Below are positions 1-5,762 of a DNA stretch of 6,145 nucleotides, piece after piece. Origin of the DNA: Oligoflexales bacterium (GTDB taxonomy: Bacteria > Bdellovibrionota > Oligoflexia > Oligoflexales > Oligoflexaceae). Every line of letters starts with the position of its first letter. Position 1 is the first letter of the stretch. The DNA lies in the NCBI GenBank assembly GCA_015232735.1, contig JADFZC010000161.1:1-6145 (forward strand), in the 5' to 3' direction. The position numbers and the translations under genes are program-made. The notes beneath the pieces are model-generated. The model worked only from the letters and a program-made list of their open reading frames with translations. It was not told the origin of the DNA and searched no databases.

Positions 1-1
1 T

Positions 2-106
2 CCAATTTTTTTACAAAGATATGAGTACTTGATATATGGGATGATGCTTTTTCTTTTTTCGTTGAATTCAGGAGTTACAGGTGAGTTTATTTACTTCCAG
101 TTTTAA
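2..106 (+). CDS. C-terminal end of an MBOAT-family membrane O-acyltransferase (partial)
   Basis: An open frame runs in from the left edge (first full codon at 2) and stops at TAA 104-106, leaving 34 residues. They form a hydrophobic stretch (LIYGMMLFLFSL, about residues 10-21) and then end in GEFIYFQF. A final membrane helix followed by a short aromatic tail of the F-I-Y-F-Q-F kind is, from family knowledge, typical of the C-terminus of AlgI/PatA-type MBOAT proteins. These membrane enzymes move acyl (often acetyl) groups towards extracytoplasmic polysaccharides. The catalytic His of the family would lie upstream and cannot be seen. The downstream SGNH-like gene starts inside this one, an arrangement known for MBOAT/SGNH pairs, and this supports the call. 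It is too short for certainty; another polytopic membrane protein is possible. Confidence 0.6.
   Translation, partial: PIFLQRYEYLIYGMMLFLFSLNSGVTGEFIYFQF
70..74 (+). promoter_or_regulatory. Ribosome binding site for the SGNH-like gene
   Basis: AGGAG lies six bases before the GTG start at 81, inside the coding sequence of the upstream MBOAT gene. It decides the GTG start and implies that the two overlapping genes are translationally coupled. Confidence 0.65.
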
Positions 107-980
107 GGTGTCGCTGGTGTTTAAGTCAGTAGCTGTTTTTTTATTATTATTTTTTGGTTATTCCATGTTTGTTTCAAAGGCTAGGCCTCAAATCATAGCA
201 TTTCAGAATCTCAGGCAAACAAACAAGGCGACTGCGCAAAGATATATTTACGATGCAGACAATGGGATGACTAAAGTTGTTGTTCTTGGTACCTCCCTTG
301 CCAGCAGGCTTGATTCAGCACTGCTTGAAAAAGAGATATACAATTTGTCACTTGGAGGGGATAGCGCTATTACGGGGCTTGAGATGGTAGTGAGAAAAGG
401 GAGTCATGTGCCATTTGTTGCCATAGAGACCAACCTTCTTCTAATGAAAGAGAAGAATCAAGATTTATTGAATGAAATATTTTATCCGTATTTGTGGAAA
501 GTAAGAAAATATGTTCCTTCACTTCGAGAAGAATATCAACCTGTAAATATGCTGCTTAGTTTTTTGGTGAGGTGTGTTAGCGGGAATATCGAACAAAGAG
601 AGAACACTATTGGAAATGAAAAGACAGTGCAGAGAATGCTGATGCTTGCAAAGGAAAATTCAAAAAAAGAAACCTTGAATATGAAGGTTGTTGAAAAAAA
701 TTATGAAGATTTACGACGTCTTATAGGAATTCTGAAAGATAAAGGTTCAAAGATAATATTTTTTACAATGCCGATTCATCCTGAAATGATTACCCTAACA
801 CCATATAGGGAAAACAACGAATTAATGAGAAAACATTTTTCCGGTCCAGAGTATATTTGGCTGGATATCCCATCGGACCAAGGATATTTGACAACGGATG
901 GTCTTCATTTAAGATATGAAAGCGCCCATGTTTTCACTACTGGATTCGTAAATAATTTGAAGAGAGAGATAATAAATTAA
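81..980 (+). CDS. Membrane-anchored SGNH/GDSL-like protein, probable polysaccharide O-acylation partner
   Basis: This 299-residue protein starts at GTG 81, chosen because AGGAG sits six bases upstream and because this start keeps the N-terminal membrane segment (about residues 10-31, VFLLLFFGYSMF). The rest looks extracytoplasmic. SGNH-type landmarks appear in order. VVVLGTS (66-72) places a candidate nucleophile at Ser72. NLSLGG (88-93) matches the block II glycine region. IETN (115-118) is a possible block III. DGLH (273-276) gives the Asp273/His276 pair near the C-terminus, as in SGNH hydrolases. DltD-, AlgJ- and AlgX-like proteins of this build work with MBOAT acyltransferases to place acyl groups on exported glycans. 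The 26-base overlap with an MBOAT-type tail suggests the same job here. Sequence around the motifs is divergent, so it may be annotated elsewhere simply as hypothetical. Acyl donor and sugar acceptor cannot be told. Confidence 0.6.
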   Translation: MSLFTSSFKVSLVFKSVAVFLLLFFGYSMFVSKARPQIIAFQNLRQTNKATAQRYIYDADNGMTKVVVLGTSLASRLDSALLEKEIYNLSLGGDSAITGLEMVVRKGSHVPFVAIETNLLLMKEKNQDLLNEIFYPYLWKVRKYVPSLREEYQPVNMLLSFLVRCVSGNIEQRENTIGNEKTVQRMLMLAKENSKKETLNMKVVEKNYEDLRRLIGILKDKGSKIIFFTMPIHPEMITLTPYRENNELMRKHFSGPEYIWLDIPSDQGYLTTDGLHLRYESAHVFTTGFVNNLKREIIN

Positions 981-1180
981 GTTAAAAAATTCCTTTTCAG
1001 GAAAGATGATAGATAGGATTTTGATTAAAAGTGAATTTGGTTGCTGCAATATTTATGTTGTAGATTGCTATTTTTATGTAATAATGGTATTAATTTTTAA
1101 ATAATTAGACTGTTTTTGTTATTTCAACACATTATGAAATGTTGGCAGTAGTCAACTTTATTTTTGTAGAGCTTAAATAT
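981..1180 (+). other. Non-coding gap between the SGNH-like gene and fcl
   Basis: About 200 AT-rich bases hold no convincing gene. A small inverted repeat TTCCT-TTTC-AGGAA lies at 990-1003. It is flanked by an A-run at 984-989, so it would resemble a weak terminator only for minus-strand transcription; no T-run follows it on the plus strand. A candidate promoter is annotated at 1065-1093. The in-frame ATG at 1139 extends the fcl reading frame leftward but has no ribosome binding site and adds residues not expected for the family, so this stretch is treated as untranslated. Confidence 0.5.
1065..1093 (+). promoter_or_regulatory. Candidate sigma70-type promoter for fcl-wzy
   Basis: TTGCTA (1065-1070, four matches to TTGACA) is followed after 17 bases by TATTAA (1088-1093). 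A TG one base before the -10 box gives an extended -10 form. It sits about 90 bases before the fcl start at 1181, within the only sizeable gap on this strand. In AT-rich DNA such matches occur by chance, so this is a candidate only. Confidence 0.3.
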
Positions 1181-2152
1181 ATGAGTTATATAAGCAACAA
1201 AGATCGAATTTATGTAGCAGGCCACAATGGTCTTGTTGGTGGAGCTATTGTCAAGGCTTTAACAGAAAAAGGACATTCAAATTTAATAACCAGATCAAGG
1301 AGCGAGCTTGATTTATTGGATGTTCAGGCAGTAAGAGTTTTTTTTAAAAAAGAAAAGCCGGATGTTGTTTTCCTTGCTGCGGCAAAGGTGGGGGGAATTC
1401 ACGCCAACAACACTTTTAGGGCAGATTTTATTTATGAAAATATTCAGGTACAGAACAATGTAATCTGGAATGCACATTTGAATGGTGTAAAGAGACTTGT
1501 TTTCCTTGGATCAAGCTGTATATACCCTCGTAATGCTGAGCAACCAATAAGAGAAAATGCCCTTCTAACAGGACATCTGGAATATACAAATAGGCCATAT
1601 GCACTTGCAAAGATAGCCGGCCTTGAGCTGGTAAATGCGCTTAGAATGCAACATGGGAGGGATTATTTCTCAGTAATGCCTACAAATCTTTATGGCCCCA
1701 GAGATAATTTTCACCCAGAAAACTCACATGTGCTTCCGGCCCTCGTCAGGCGTTTTTGTGAAGCAAAAGATGCAAATGCGGAAAAAGTAATAATCTGGGG
1801 GACAGGGACGCCGAAGAGGGAATTTCTTTATGCCGAGGATTGTGCAGATGCAATTGTTTTTCTTGCGGAGAATTTAGATACAAAGATTTTCAAAGATTCC
1901 ATTTTCGAAAATGAAGGATGGAGTCATATAAATATAGGATCAGGTCAGGAGCTCTCCATAGCCGAACTGGCAAACCTGATTTCAGATACAGTTGGTTTTA
2001 AGGGAAAGATTGAATTTGATAAAACCAAGCCTGATGGCATGTTCCGAAAGCTACTGGACACAACCCAGTTGAAAAGTCTGGGCTGGGAACCTAAAACTTC
2101 TTTAAGATCAGGCATAAGCGCAACTGTTGACTGGTTTTTGAATCATTATTGA
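1181..2152 (+). CDS. fcl: GDP-L-fucose synthase (GDP-4-keto-6-deoxy-D-mannose 3,5-epimerase/4-reductase)
   Basis: This cytoplasmic short-chain dehydrogenase/reductase converts GDP-4-keto-6-deoxymannose to GDP-L-fucose with NADPH, the last step after Gmd. With the start at ATG 1181 the protein has 323 residues, close to the usual 320 or so. The frame opens 14 codons earlier at ATG 1139, but that site has no ribosome binding site and the added residues precede the normal N-terminus; 1181 has a weak TAGAG nine bases upstream. Visible features are the Rossmann motif GHNGLVG (14-20), LGSSCIYP (109-116) with Ser111 and Cys113, YALAK (140-144) with Tyr140 and Lys144, and NSHVLPAL (181-188) with His183. 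These line up with Ser107, Cys109, Tyr136, Lys140 and His179 of the E. coli enzyme. NLYGPRDNFHP and KPDG with RKLLD are also family hallmarks. No gmd is in the window. Wzy follows closely and is probably cotranscribed. Confidence 0.92.
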   Translation: MSYISNKDRIYVAGHNGLVGGAIVKALTEKGHSNLITRSRSELDLLDVQAVRVFFKKEKPDVVFLAAAKVGGIHANNTFRADFIYENIQVQNNVIWNAHLNGVKRLVFLGSSCIYPRNAEQPIRENALLTGHLEYTNRPYALAKIAGLELVNALRMQHGRDYFSVMPTNLYGPRDNFHPENSHVLPALVRRFCEAKDANAEKVIIWGTGTPKREFLYAEDCADAIVFLAENLDTKIFKDSIFENEGWSHINIGSGQELSIAELANLISDTVGFKGKIEFDKTKPDGMFRKLLDTTQLKSLGWEPKTSLRSGISATVDWFLNHY

Positions 2153-2182
2153 TACAGCATTTGTTGAAATAGTTTTCCGTAT

Positions 2183-2186
2183 GAGG
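2183..2186 (+). promoter_or_regulatory. Ribosome binding site that favours a TTG start for wzy
   Basis: GAGG at 2183-2186 is five bases from TTG 2192 and only two bases from the alternative TTG 2189. The first in-frame ATG (2240) has no comparable site, so TTG 2192 is preferred. Confidence 0.45.
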
Positions 2187-2191
2187 TTTTG

Positions 2192-3451
2192 TTGCTAAAT
2201 TCTGTGCAAGTTCAAACTCATGTAAACAAACAGCAATGGATGATACAGAATGGGAAATGGCTGTATATTGCGTATTTGACGCTTATTTTTTTTACATTAT
2301 CATTTTTGTTTTTTCCCTATTTAATGACAATTCCCGTTTATTCTACTGGTATTCAGCCAAACGCCTTCATATTTTCAATAATAATTTGTTTTAAATTTAG
2401 GAAATTTCCTAAAATAGCTACACCGATTTTACTATGTCTCGTTTTTGCATTTATTCTTTTTGGTCTGTCATCATTTAATTTTGAACAGTTTAGAGCAATT
2501 ATCGGGTATATTAGCATCTTTTGCACGTCAGTTTGCAGTTATTACTTGTTGAGAAACCATTATCGTTTTTTTAGCATATTTATGAAAGCTTCAATACTGA
2601 CAATGTTTTTAGTGGGTGCTGTACAGACGCTTGTTTCACCGAAAATATTTACAATGCTGGTAGCAAGGATAAGGACGACAGGGGACAGGGGGTGCACAGG
2701 ATTAACCGATGAGCCTACTTCCTATGCACTGGCATGCTGTTTTTTGATAATTTTGGTTACACTTCTGGAGAAAAAGAAAAATCAGATTTTTATATACAGT
2801 TTTCTCCTTTCTTTTCAGATAATATTGTTTGCCAAGTCGTTTCTTGGTTTGATGATATTAGGAGTAATGGCTTTATTATATCTTTCAGTAATACGAAAAA
2901 ATAGAATCATTCCAATTTTACTGGTTGCATTAGCTATTTCTATTTCATCAATAAACACAAAATTCAATGGTTCACCATATAGAATCGTCAATCTTACAGT
3001 CAGTCTTTTGCAAAATCCACGGTTACTTATATCGGCGGATCCGAGTGGAATAGACAGATATGCCCATCTTGTACTGCCAGCATATGGTTTTATGGACAAG
3101 TATGGCTTACCAGGTGGATTTGAAGGTTGGAGGGAGTACTCACTTTGGAAAACAGCGCAGGATCCGATGTTTTCAGACAGAATGGAATATATTACGACGA
3201 CTAGAATAATGAATTTTTATGGGTCTATTATGTATCAGCTGGGATTTGTAGGGTTATTAATCCCTCTTACTCTCAGTTATATGATATTCAAAATATATTA
3301 TAAAGAAACCCGAACAATGATTTTCTATTTGTTGTTAATAAATCTAATTTTTATAAATACAATCCCCCTTACATCAACTTATGCCGGATTACTTATTGGG
3401 GTTTTAATGTATAAATATAGTAATAGTCATATTTCAACTTCAACTGGATGA
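2192..3451 (+). CDS. wzy: Wzy-like O-antigen/polysaccharide polymerase
   Basis: A polytopic inner-membrane protein of 419 residues with roughly 11-12 hydrophobic segments, the first at about 24-44 and the last two at about 375-407. A loop of about 90 residues (255-345) between late segments is probably periplasmic. It contains charged and aromatic residues (IDRYAHLVLPAYG, then GWREY). Family-type marks are RGCTGLTDEPTS (166-177), like the G-L-x-x-E-P-S motif of many polymerases, and YQLGFVGLL (348-356) at the re-entry into the membrane. Wzy joins undecaprenyl-pyrophosphate-linked repeat units on the periplasmic face. Such proteins share topology more than sequence with O-antigen ligases (WaaL), so ligase is the main alternative; a nearby Wzz-like gene favours polymerase. 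The start is TTG 2192, set by GAGG at 2183-2186; TTG 2189 and ATG 2240 are alternatives. It follows fcl by 39 bases and overlaps the opposed Wzz-like gene by 25. Confidence 0.75.
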   Translation: MLNSVQVQTHVNKQQWMIQNGKWLYIAYLTLIFFTLSFLFFPYLMTIPVYSTGIQPNAFIFSIIICFKFRKFPKIATPILLCLVFAFILFGLSSFNFEQFRAIIGYISIFCTSVCSYYLLRNHYRFFSIFMKASILTMFLVGAVQTLVSPKIFTMLVARIRTTGDRGCTGLTDEPTSYALACCFLIILVTLLEKKKNQIFIYSFLLSFQIILFAKSFLGLMILGVMALLYLSVIRKNRIIPILLVALAISISSINTKFNGSPYRIVNLTVSLLQNPRLLISADPSGIDRYAHLVLPAYGFMDKYGLPGGFEGWREYSLWKTAQDPMFSDRMEYITTTRIMNFYGSIMYQLGFVGLLIPLTLSYMIFKIYYKETRTMIFYLLLINLIFINTIPLTSTYAGLLIGVLMYKYSNSHISTSTG

Positions 3452-4611
3452 GATAAATTCTTTTCAATTTTATTTCGATGCAAGCGGTTCTTTATGACCG
3501 AAGAAAGTAATGAGATAAATATTGTTAAAAGACCAAATAAAAAACCTCCAATTAACGCCATCTTTAAGGGATTGACAAGAATACCTGTCTTATAGTTTGA
3601 TTTTACTCCAGGCAGATTATCATTAGTGGATGGACCCAATTCGATTAAGCGAAAATTATCAGATTCCATTCTAAAATTTTCCAAGATATTCAGTTGATTC
3701 TTATAATTTATTTCAAAATTGGTTGTTTCTTTCCTAAAAGATTCAATCAAAGAGATTTTTTCCGGATGCAGTACCTCAAGCACTCCAAGAAGCTTTAGGA
3801 TTTCGTCAGGTAATATTGAAGCGAGCGGTAATACTCTTTGTCTGGGTGGTTCTGATAGCTTTTTGGTTTCGAGTGAGAGGTATTCAATTTCCTCTTTACT
3901 TGGTTTGATTTCTCGAAGAACTCTAAAAAAAAGACCGTAACCTTTACTTATGGTTTCATTCATCTTTTCCCTGATAGATAAGTACTTGTAGTAATTTGGC
4001 AGATAGGTTCTCTTATATCGTGAATTCCATGCTGTAATAACTTTATTAGAGCTCGCAAGGGCTGCGATTTTCAGTCTTTCCTTTTCAACTGGAACAGGTA
4101 GATTTAATGTTAAAAGAAGGTTTGCTCTTATTATGTAAAATGACGAAAATCTTGCGATAGGTTCGTCTTTTTCATTTTGGGGTGGCTTGACTTGAAGAAA
4201 AAGTATTTTTTTTAGATTTTCATCATTTGTGCCCAAATTTTTTTGAAGTCCCCAGGACTTTTTTAGTTCTGGAATTTCTTCAGCCAAACTGGAAAAGAAA
4301 ATGGAGGCAATCTCCGGATCGTTAAGACTATTATTAAGTTCGGAAATCCTTGCATCAATAGACATTGATGTTTCTTCGTTATTGAAGTTTTCACTAAAAA
4401 CCATTTCAGTTTTATAAATTGGGCTAAAAAATGCTTTTGAGCAGAAAAAACTGATAATGCATCCAAACCCAAATCCGATTATCATTAATACCCTTCGACT
4501 CCAAAGATAGAGTATTAAATCTACCCAGTCTATTTCGTGAGCTGTGTTTTGTGTTTTTGCAGATGGTTCCATATTATTTTTTGCAGAGTGACTCATATGG
4601 GCTTCTATCAT
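3427..4611 (-). CDS. wzz: Wzz-like polysaccharide chain-length determinant (PCP co-polymerase)
   Basis: A 394-residue inner-membrane protein with two membrane segments, as expected for polysaccharide co-polymerases that set the chain length made by Wzy. The cytoplasmic N-terminus carries EIDWVDLILYLW (26-37), the usual lead-in to the first helix (about 41-61), followed by SPIYKTEMVFS (63-73). A long periplasmic region follows, with helical, charged stretches near 290-325. The second helix starts at NPLKMALIGGFLFG (347-360), the proline- and glycine-bearing form typical of Wzz. The cytoplasmic tail is short, with no Walker motif or tyrosine cluster, so it is not a fused BY-kinase. It is somewhat longer than classic Wzz proteins of 320-350 residues. 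ATG at 4611 is chosen because AGGGAG lies seven bases upstream; the TTG at 4614 would be too close. It is transcribed against wzy and separated from the upstream epimerase gene by terminator-like hairpins, so it probably has its own promoter. Confidence 0.82.
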   Translation of the reverse strand: MIEAHMSHSAKNNMEPSAKTQNTAHEIDWVDLILYLWSRRVLMIIGFGFGCIISFFCSKAFFSPIYKTEMVFSENFNNEETSMSIDARISELNNSLNDPEIASIFFSSLAEEIPELKKSWGLQKNLGTNDENLKKILFLQVKPPQNEKDEPIARFSSFYIIRANLLLTLNLPVPVEKERLKIAALASSNKVITAWNSRYKRTYLPNYYKYLSIREKMNETISKGYGLFFRVLREIKPSKEEIEYLSLETKKLSEPPRQRVLPLASILPDEILKLLGVLEVLHPEKISLIESFRKETTNFEINYKNQLNILENFRMESDNFRLIELGPSTNDNLPGVKSNYKTGILVNPLKMALIGGFLFGLLTIFISLLSSVIKNRLHRNKIEKNLSHPVEVEI

Positions 4612-4618
4612 CAACTAT

Positions 4619-4624
4619 CTCCCT
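4619..4624 (-). promoter_or_regulatory. Ribosome binding site for wzz
   Basis: The minus strand reads AGGGAG seven bases before ATG 4611. This supports that ATG over the TTG one codon earlier and over the internal ATG at 4596. A 12-base perfect palindrome, TATATTAATATA, lies just upstream at 4628-4639. Confidence 0.65.
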
Positions 4625-4688
4625 GAATATATTAATATACGAGCATTTCTTTTTAACTAAAGAAATCACAGTATAATACGCATTTGTT

Positions 4689-4742
4689 AAAAAAAAAATC
4701 TTAAAAATCTATTATTATCGATTTTATTTGTGATTTTTAAAG
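4689..4742 (-). terminator. Second terminator-like hairpin with a ten-T tail between the epimerase gene and wzz
   Basis: Read on the minus strand, CTTTAAAAATC (4742-4732) can pair with GATTTTTAAG (4709-4700) with one bulged T, across a 22-base loop. The run of ten Ts at 4698-4689 begins two bases further on. The stem is AT-rich and the loop large, so efficiency is doubtful. It stands downstream of a first hairpin at 4780-4803, forming a tandem pair that would limit read-through from the epimerase gene into wzz. Confidence 0.35.
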
Positions 4743-4779
4743 CTATGTGAACAATATCTCTAATAATCGAATATGTATT

Positions 4780-4803
4780 AAAAAAATTGTAAAGTGGTTA
4801 CAA
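4780..4803 (-). terminator. Rho-independent terminator-like hairpin after the epimerase gene
   Basis: On the minus strand TTGTAA (4803-4798), loop CCACT, TTACAA (4792-4787) is a perfect six-pair stem followed at once by seven Ts (4786-4780). It lies 41 bases after the epimerase stop codon, the right place for a terminator. The stem has only one G-C pair, so it may be weak. Confidence 0.42.
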
Positions 4804-4844
4804 AATGGATAGTTTTGTTTGAGACAGCTTCTTATGCGAGGAAA

Positions 4845-5762
4845 TCATAAAGACTTTAAAAATTCCCAATACTCCGCACAGCCACTTTCGAGGCTAATTT
4901 CAGGCTTCCAGTGAAGCTCTCTATTCGCCTTTCTTATATCCAAAACTATACGTCTGACATCAAAGGGCCTTGCGGGCAAGTATTCCAATTGCACCGGAAG
5001 TCCAGTTATTCGCCGTACCAAATCTACAAGTTCTTGAATTGTGACTCCCCTTCCACTTCCGATATTAAATACACCTTGAATATCTCTTTCGATGCAGCAA
5101 TTAATCGCTCGTATAACATCTCTAACATGAACATAATCCCGAACATTTAGGCCATCTCCCCAGATTTCAATTTTTTTCCCTTGTTTGACATAGGTAAAGA
5201 TTGTTGAAATTATTCCCTGAACACCGATCCTGCCAAAGCTATTGCCATATAAATTTGAGATTCTAAGTATCGTAGGCTTCAATTCGTGAAGGAATTCATG
5301 CATTTTTATATACTTTTCTATTGATACCTTAACTATACCATAAGAGCAGATGGGGTTTAGTTCTGATTCCTCATCAATTGTCTTTTTGTCAATATTTCCG
5401 TAAACAGTCCCGCCTGATGAAGCAAAAATAATTCTTCGGATACGCATCTCTAGCATCAGTTCCAGAAGCTGAACTGAACTGATCAAATTTTCCTTAATGT
5501 CTGAAACAGGATTAAGATTAGAAGTCCCGGGAACTGTTGTACTTATTAAATGCACAACATAATCGACATCTTTTAAAGCGGATTTCAGTTCCCAATAATC
5601 TGCAAAATCCCCTTTAAAATATCGTATCCCATTATTTTCGATTTTGTCTTGGATCTCATGGTCAAAAACCCTGACCGAGTGCCCTTGTGAATATAGGGAT
5701 TTTGTAAGGAATCGACCAAGTTGACCATTGCCGCCCAATATGAGAAATCGTAATTTGGCCAT
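4845..5762 (-). CDS. NAD-dependent nucleotide-sugar epimerase/dehydratase (UDP-glucose 4-epimerase-like)
   Basis: A cytoplasmic extended short-chain dehydrogenase of 305 residues, close to the usual 300-340. It begins with the Rossmann motif GGNGQLG (10-16) and has Asp34 at the end of the second strand (VRVFD), which fits NAD rather than NADP. SSGGTVYG (115-122) and YGIVK (141-145, Tyr141 and Lys145) form the active site, and NLYGN and IWGDG...RDYVHVRDV follow in the substrate region. Four residues before Tyr121, where GalE has its catalytic Ser, this protein has Gly117; Ser116 or Thr119 may substitute. The family interconverts or dehydrates UDP- or dTDP-linked sugars for glycan assembly, and the exact substrate cannot be assigned. 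ATG 5762 is chosen because it gives a normal N-terminus and has GGGGAG ten bases upstream. A longer GTG start at 5786 has no ribosome binding site. Terminator-like hairpins follow it. Confidence 0.82.
   Translation of the reverse strand: MAKLRFLILGGNGQLGRFLTKSLYSQGHSVRVFDHEIQDKIENNGIRYFKGDFADYWELKSALKDVDYVVHLISTTVPGTSNLNPVSDIKENLISSVQLLELMLEMRIRRIIFASSGGTVYGNIDKKTIDEESELNPICSYGIVKVSIEKYIKMHEFLHELKPTILRISNLYGNSFGRIGVQGIISTIFTYVKQGKKIEIWGDGLNVRDYVHVRDVIRAINCCIERDIQGVFNIGSGRGVTIQELVDLVRRITGLPVQLEYLPARPFDVRRIVLDIRKANRELHWKPEISLESGCAEYWEFLKSL

Noticed and set aside
990..1003. TTCCT/AGGAA hairpin as terminator of the SGNH-like gene
   Set aside because: No T-run follows it on the plus strand; the run is on the other side and would only act on antisense transcription, where no gene is known.
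1139..1180. Longer N-terminus for the GDP-fucose synthase from ATG 1139
   Set aside because: No ribosome binding site precedes it, and the 14 extra residues lie before the normal family N-terminus; ATG 1181 gives the expected length.
2815..3099. 94-codon open frame on the minus strand
   Set aside because: It lies wholly inside the polymerase gene on the other strand and has no recognisable domain; it is a shadow frame.
3719..3940. 73-codon plus-strand frame inside wzz
   Set aside because: Antisense shadow of a well-supported gene, with low-complexity Ser-rich translation.
4670..4677. TATAAT on plus (4672-4677) and TATACT on minus (4675-4670) as promoter -10 boxes
   Set aside because: Neither has a reasonable -35 at 16-18 bases, and the surroundings are so AT-rich that chance matches are likely.
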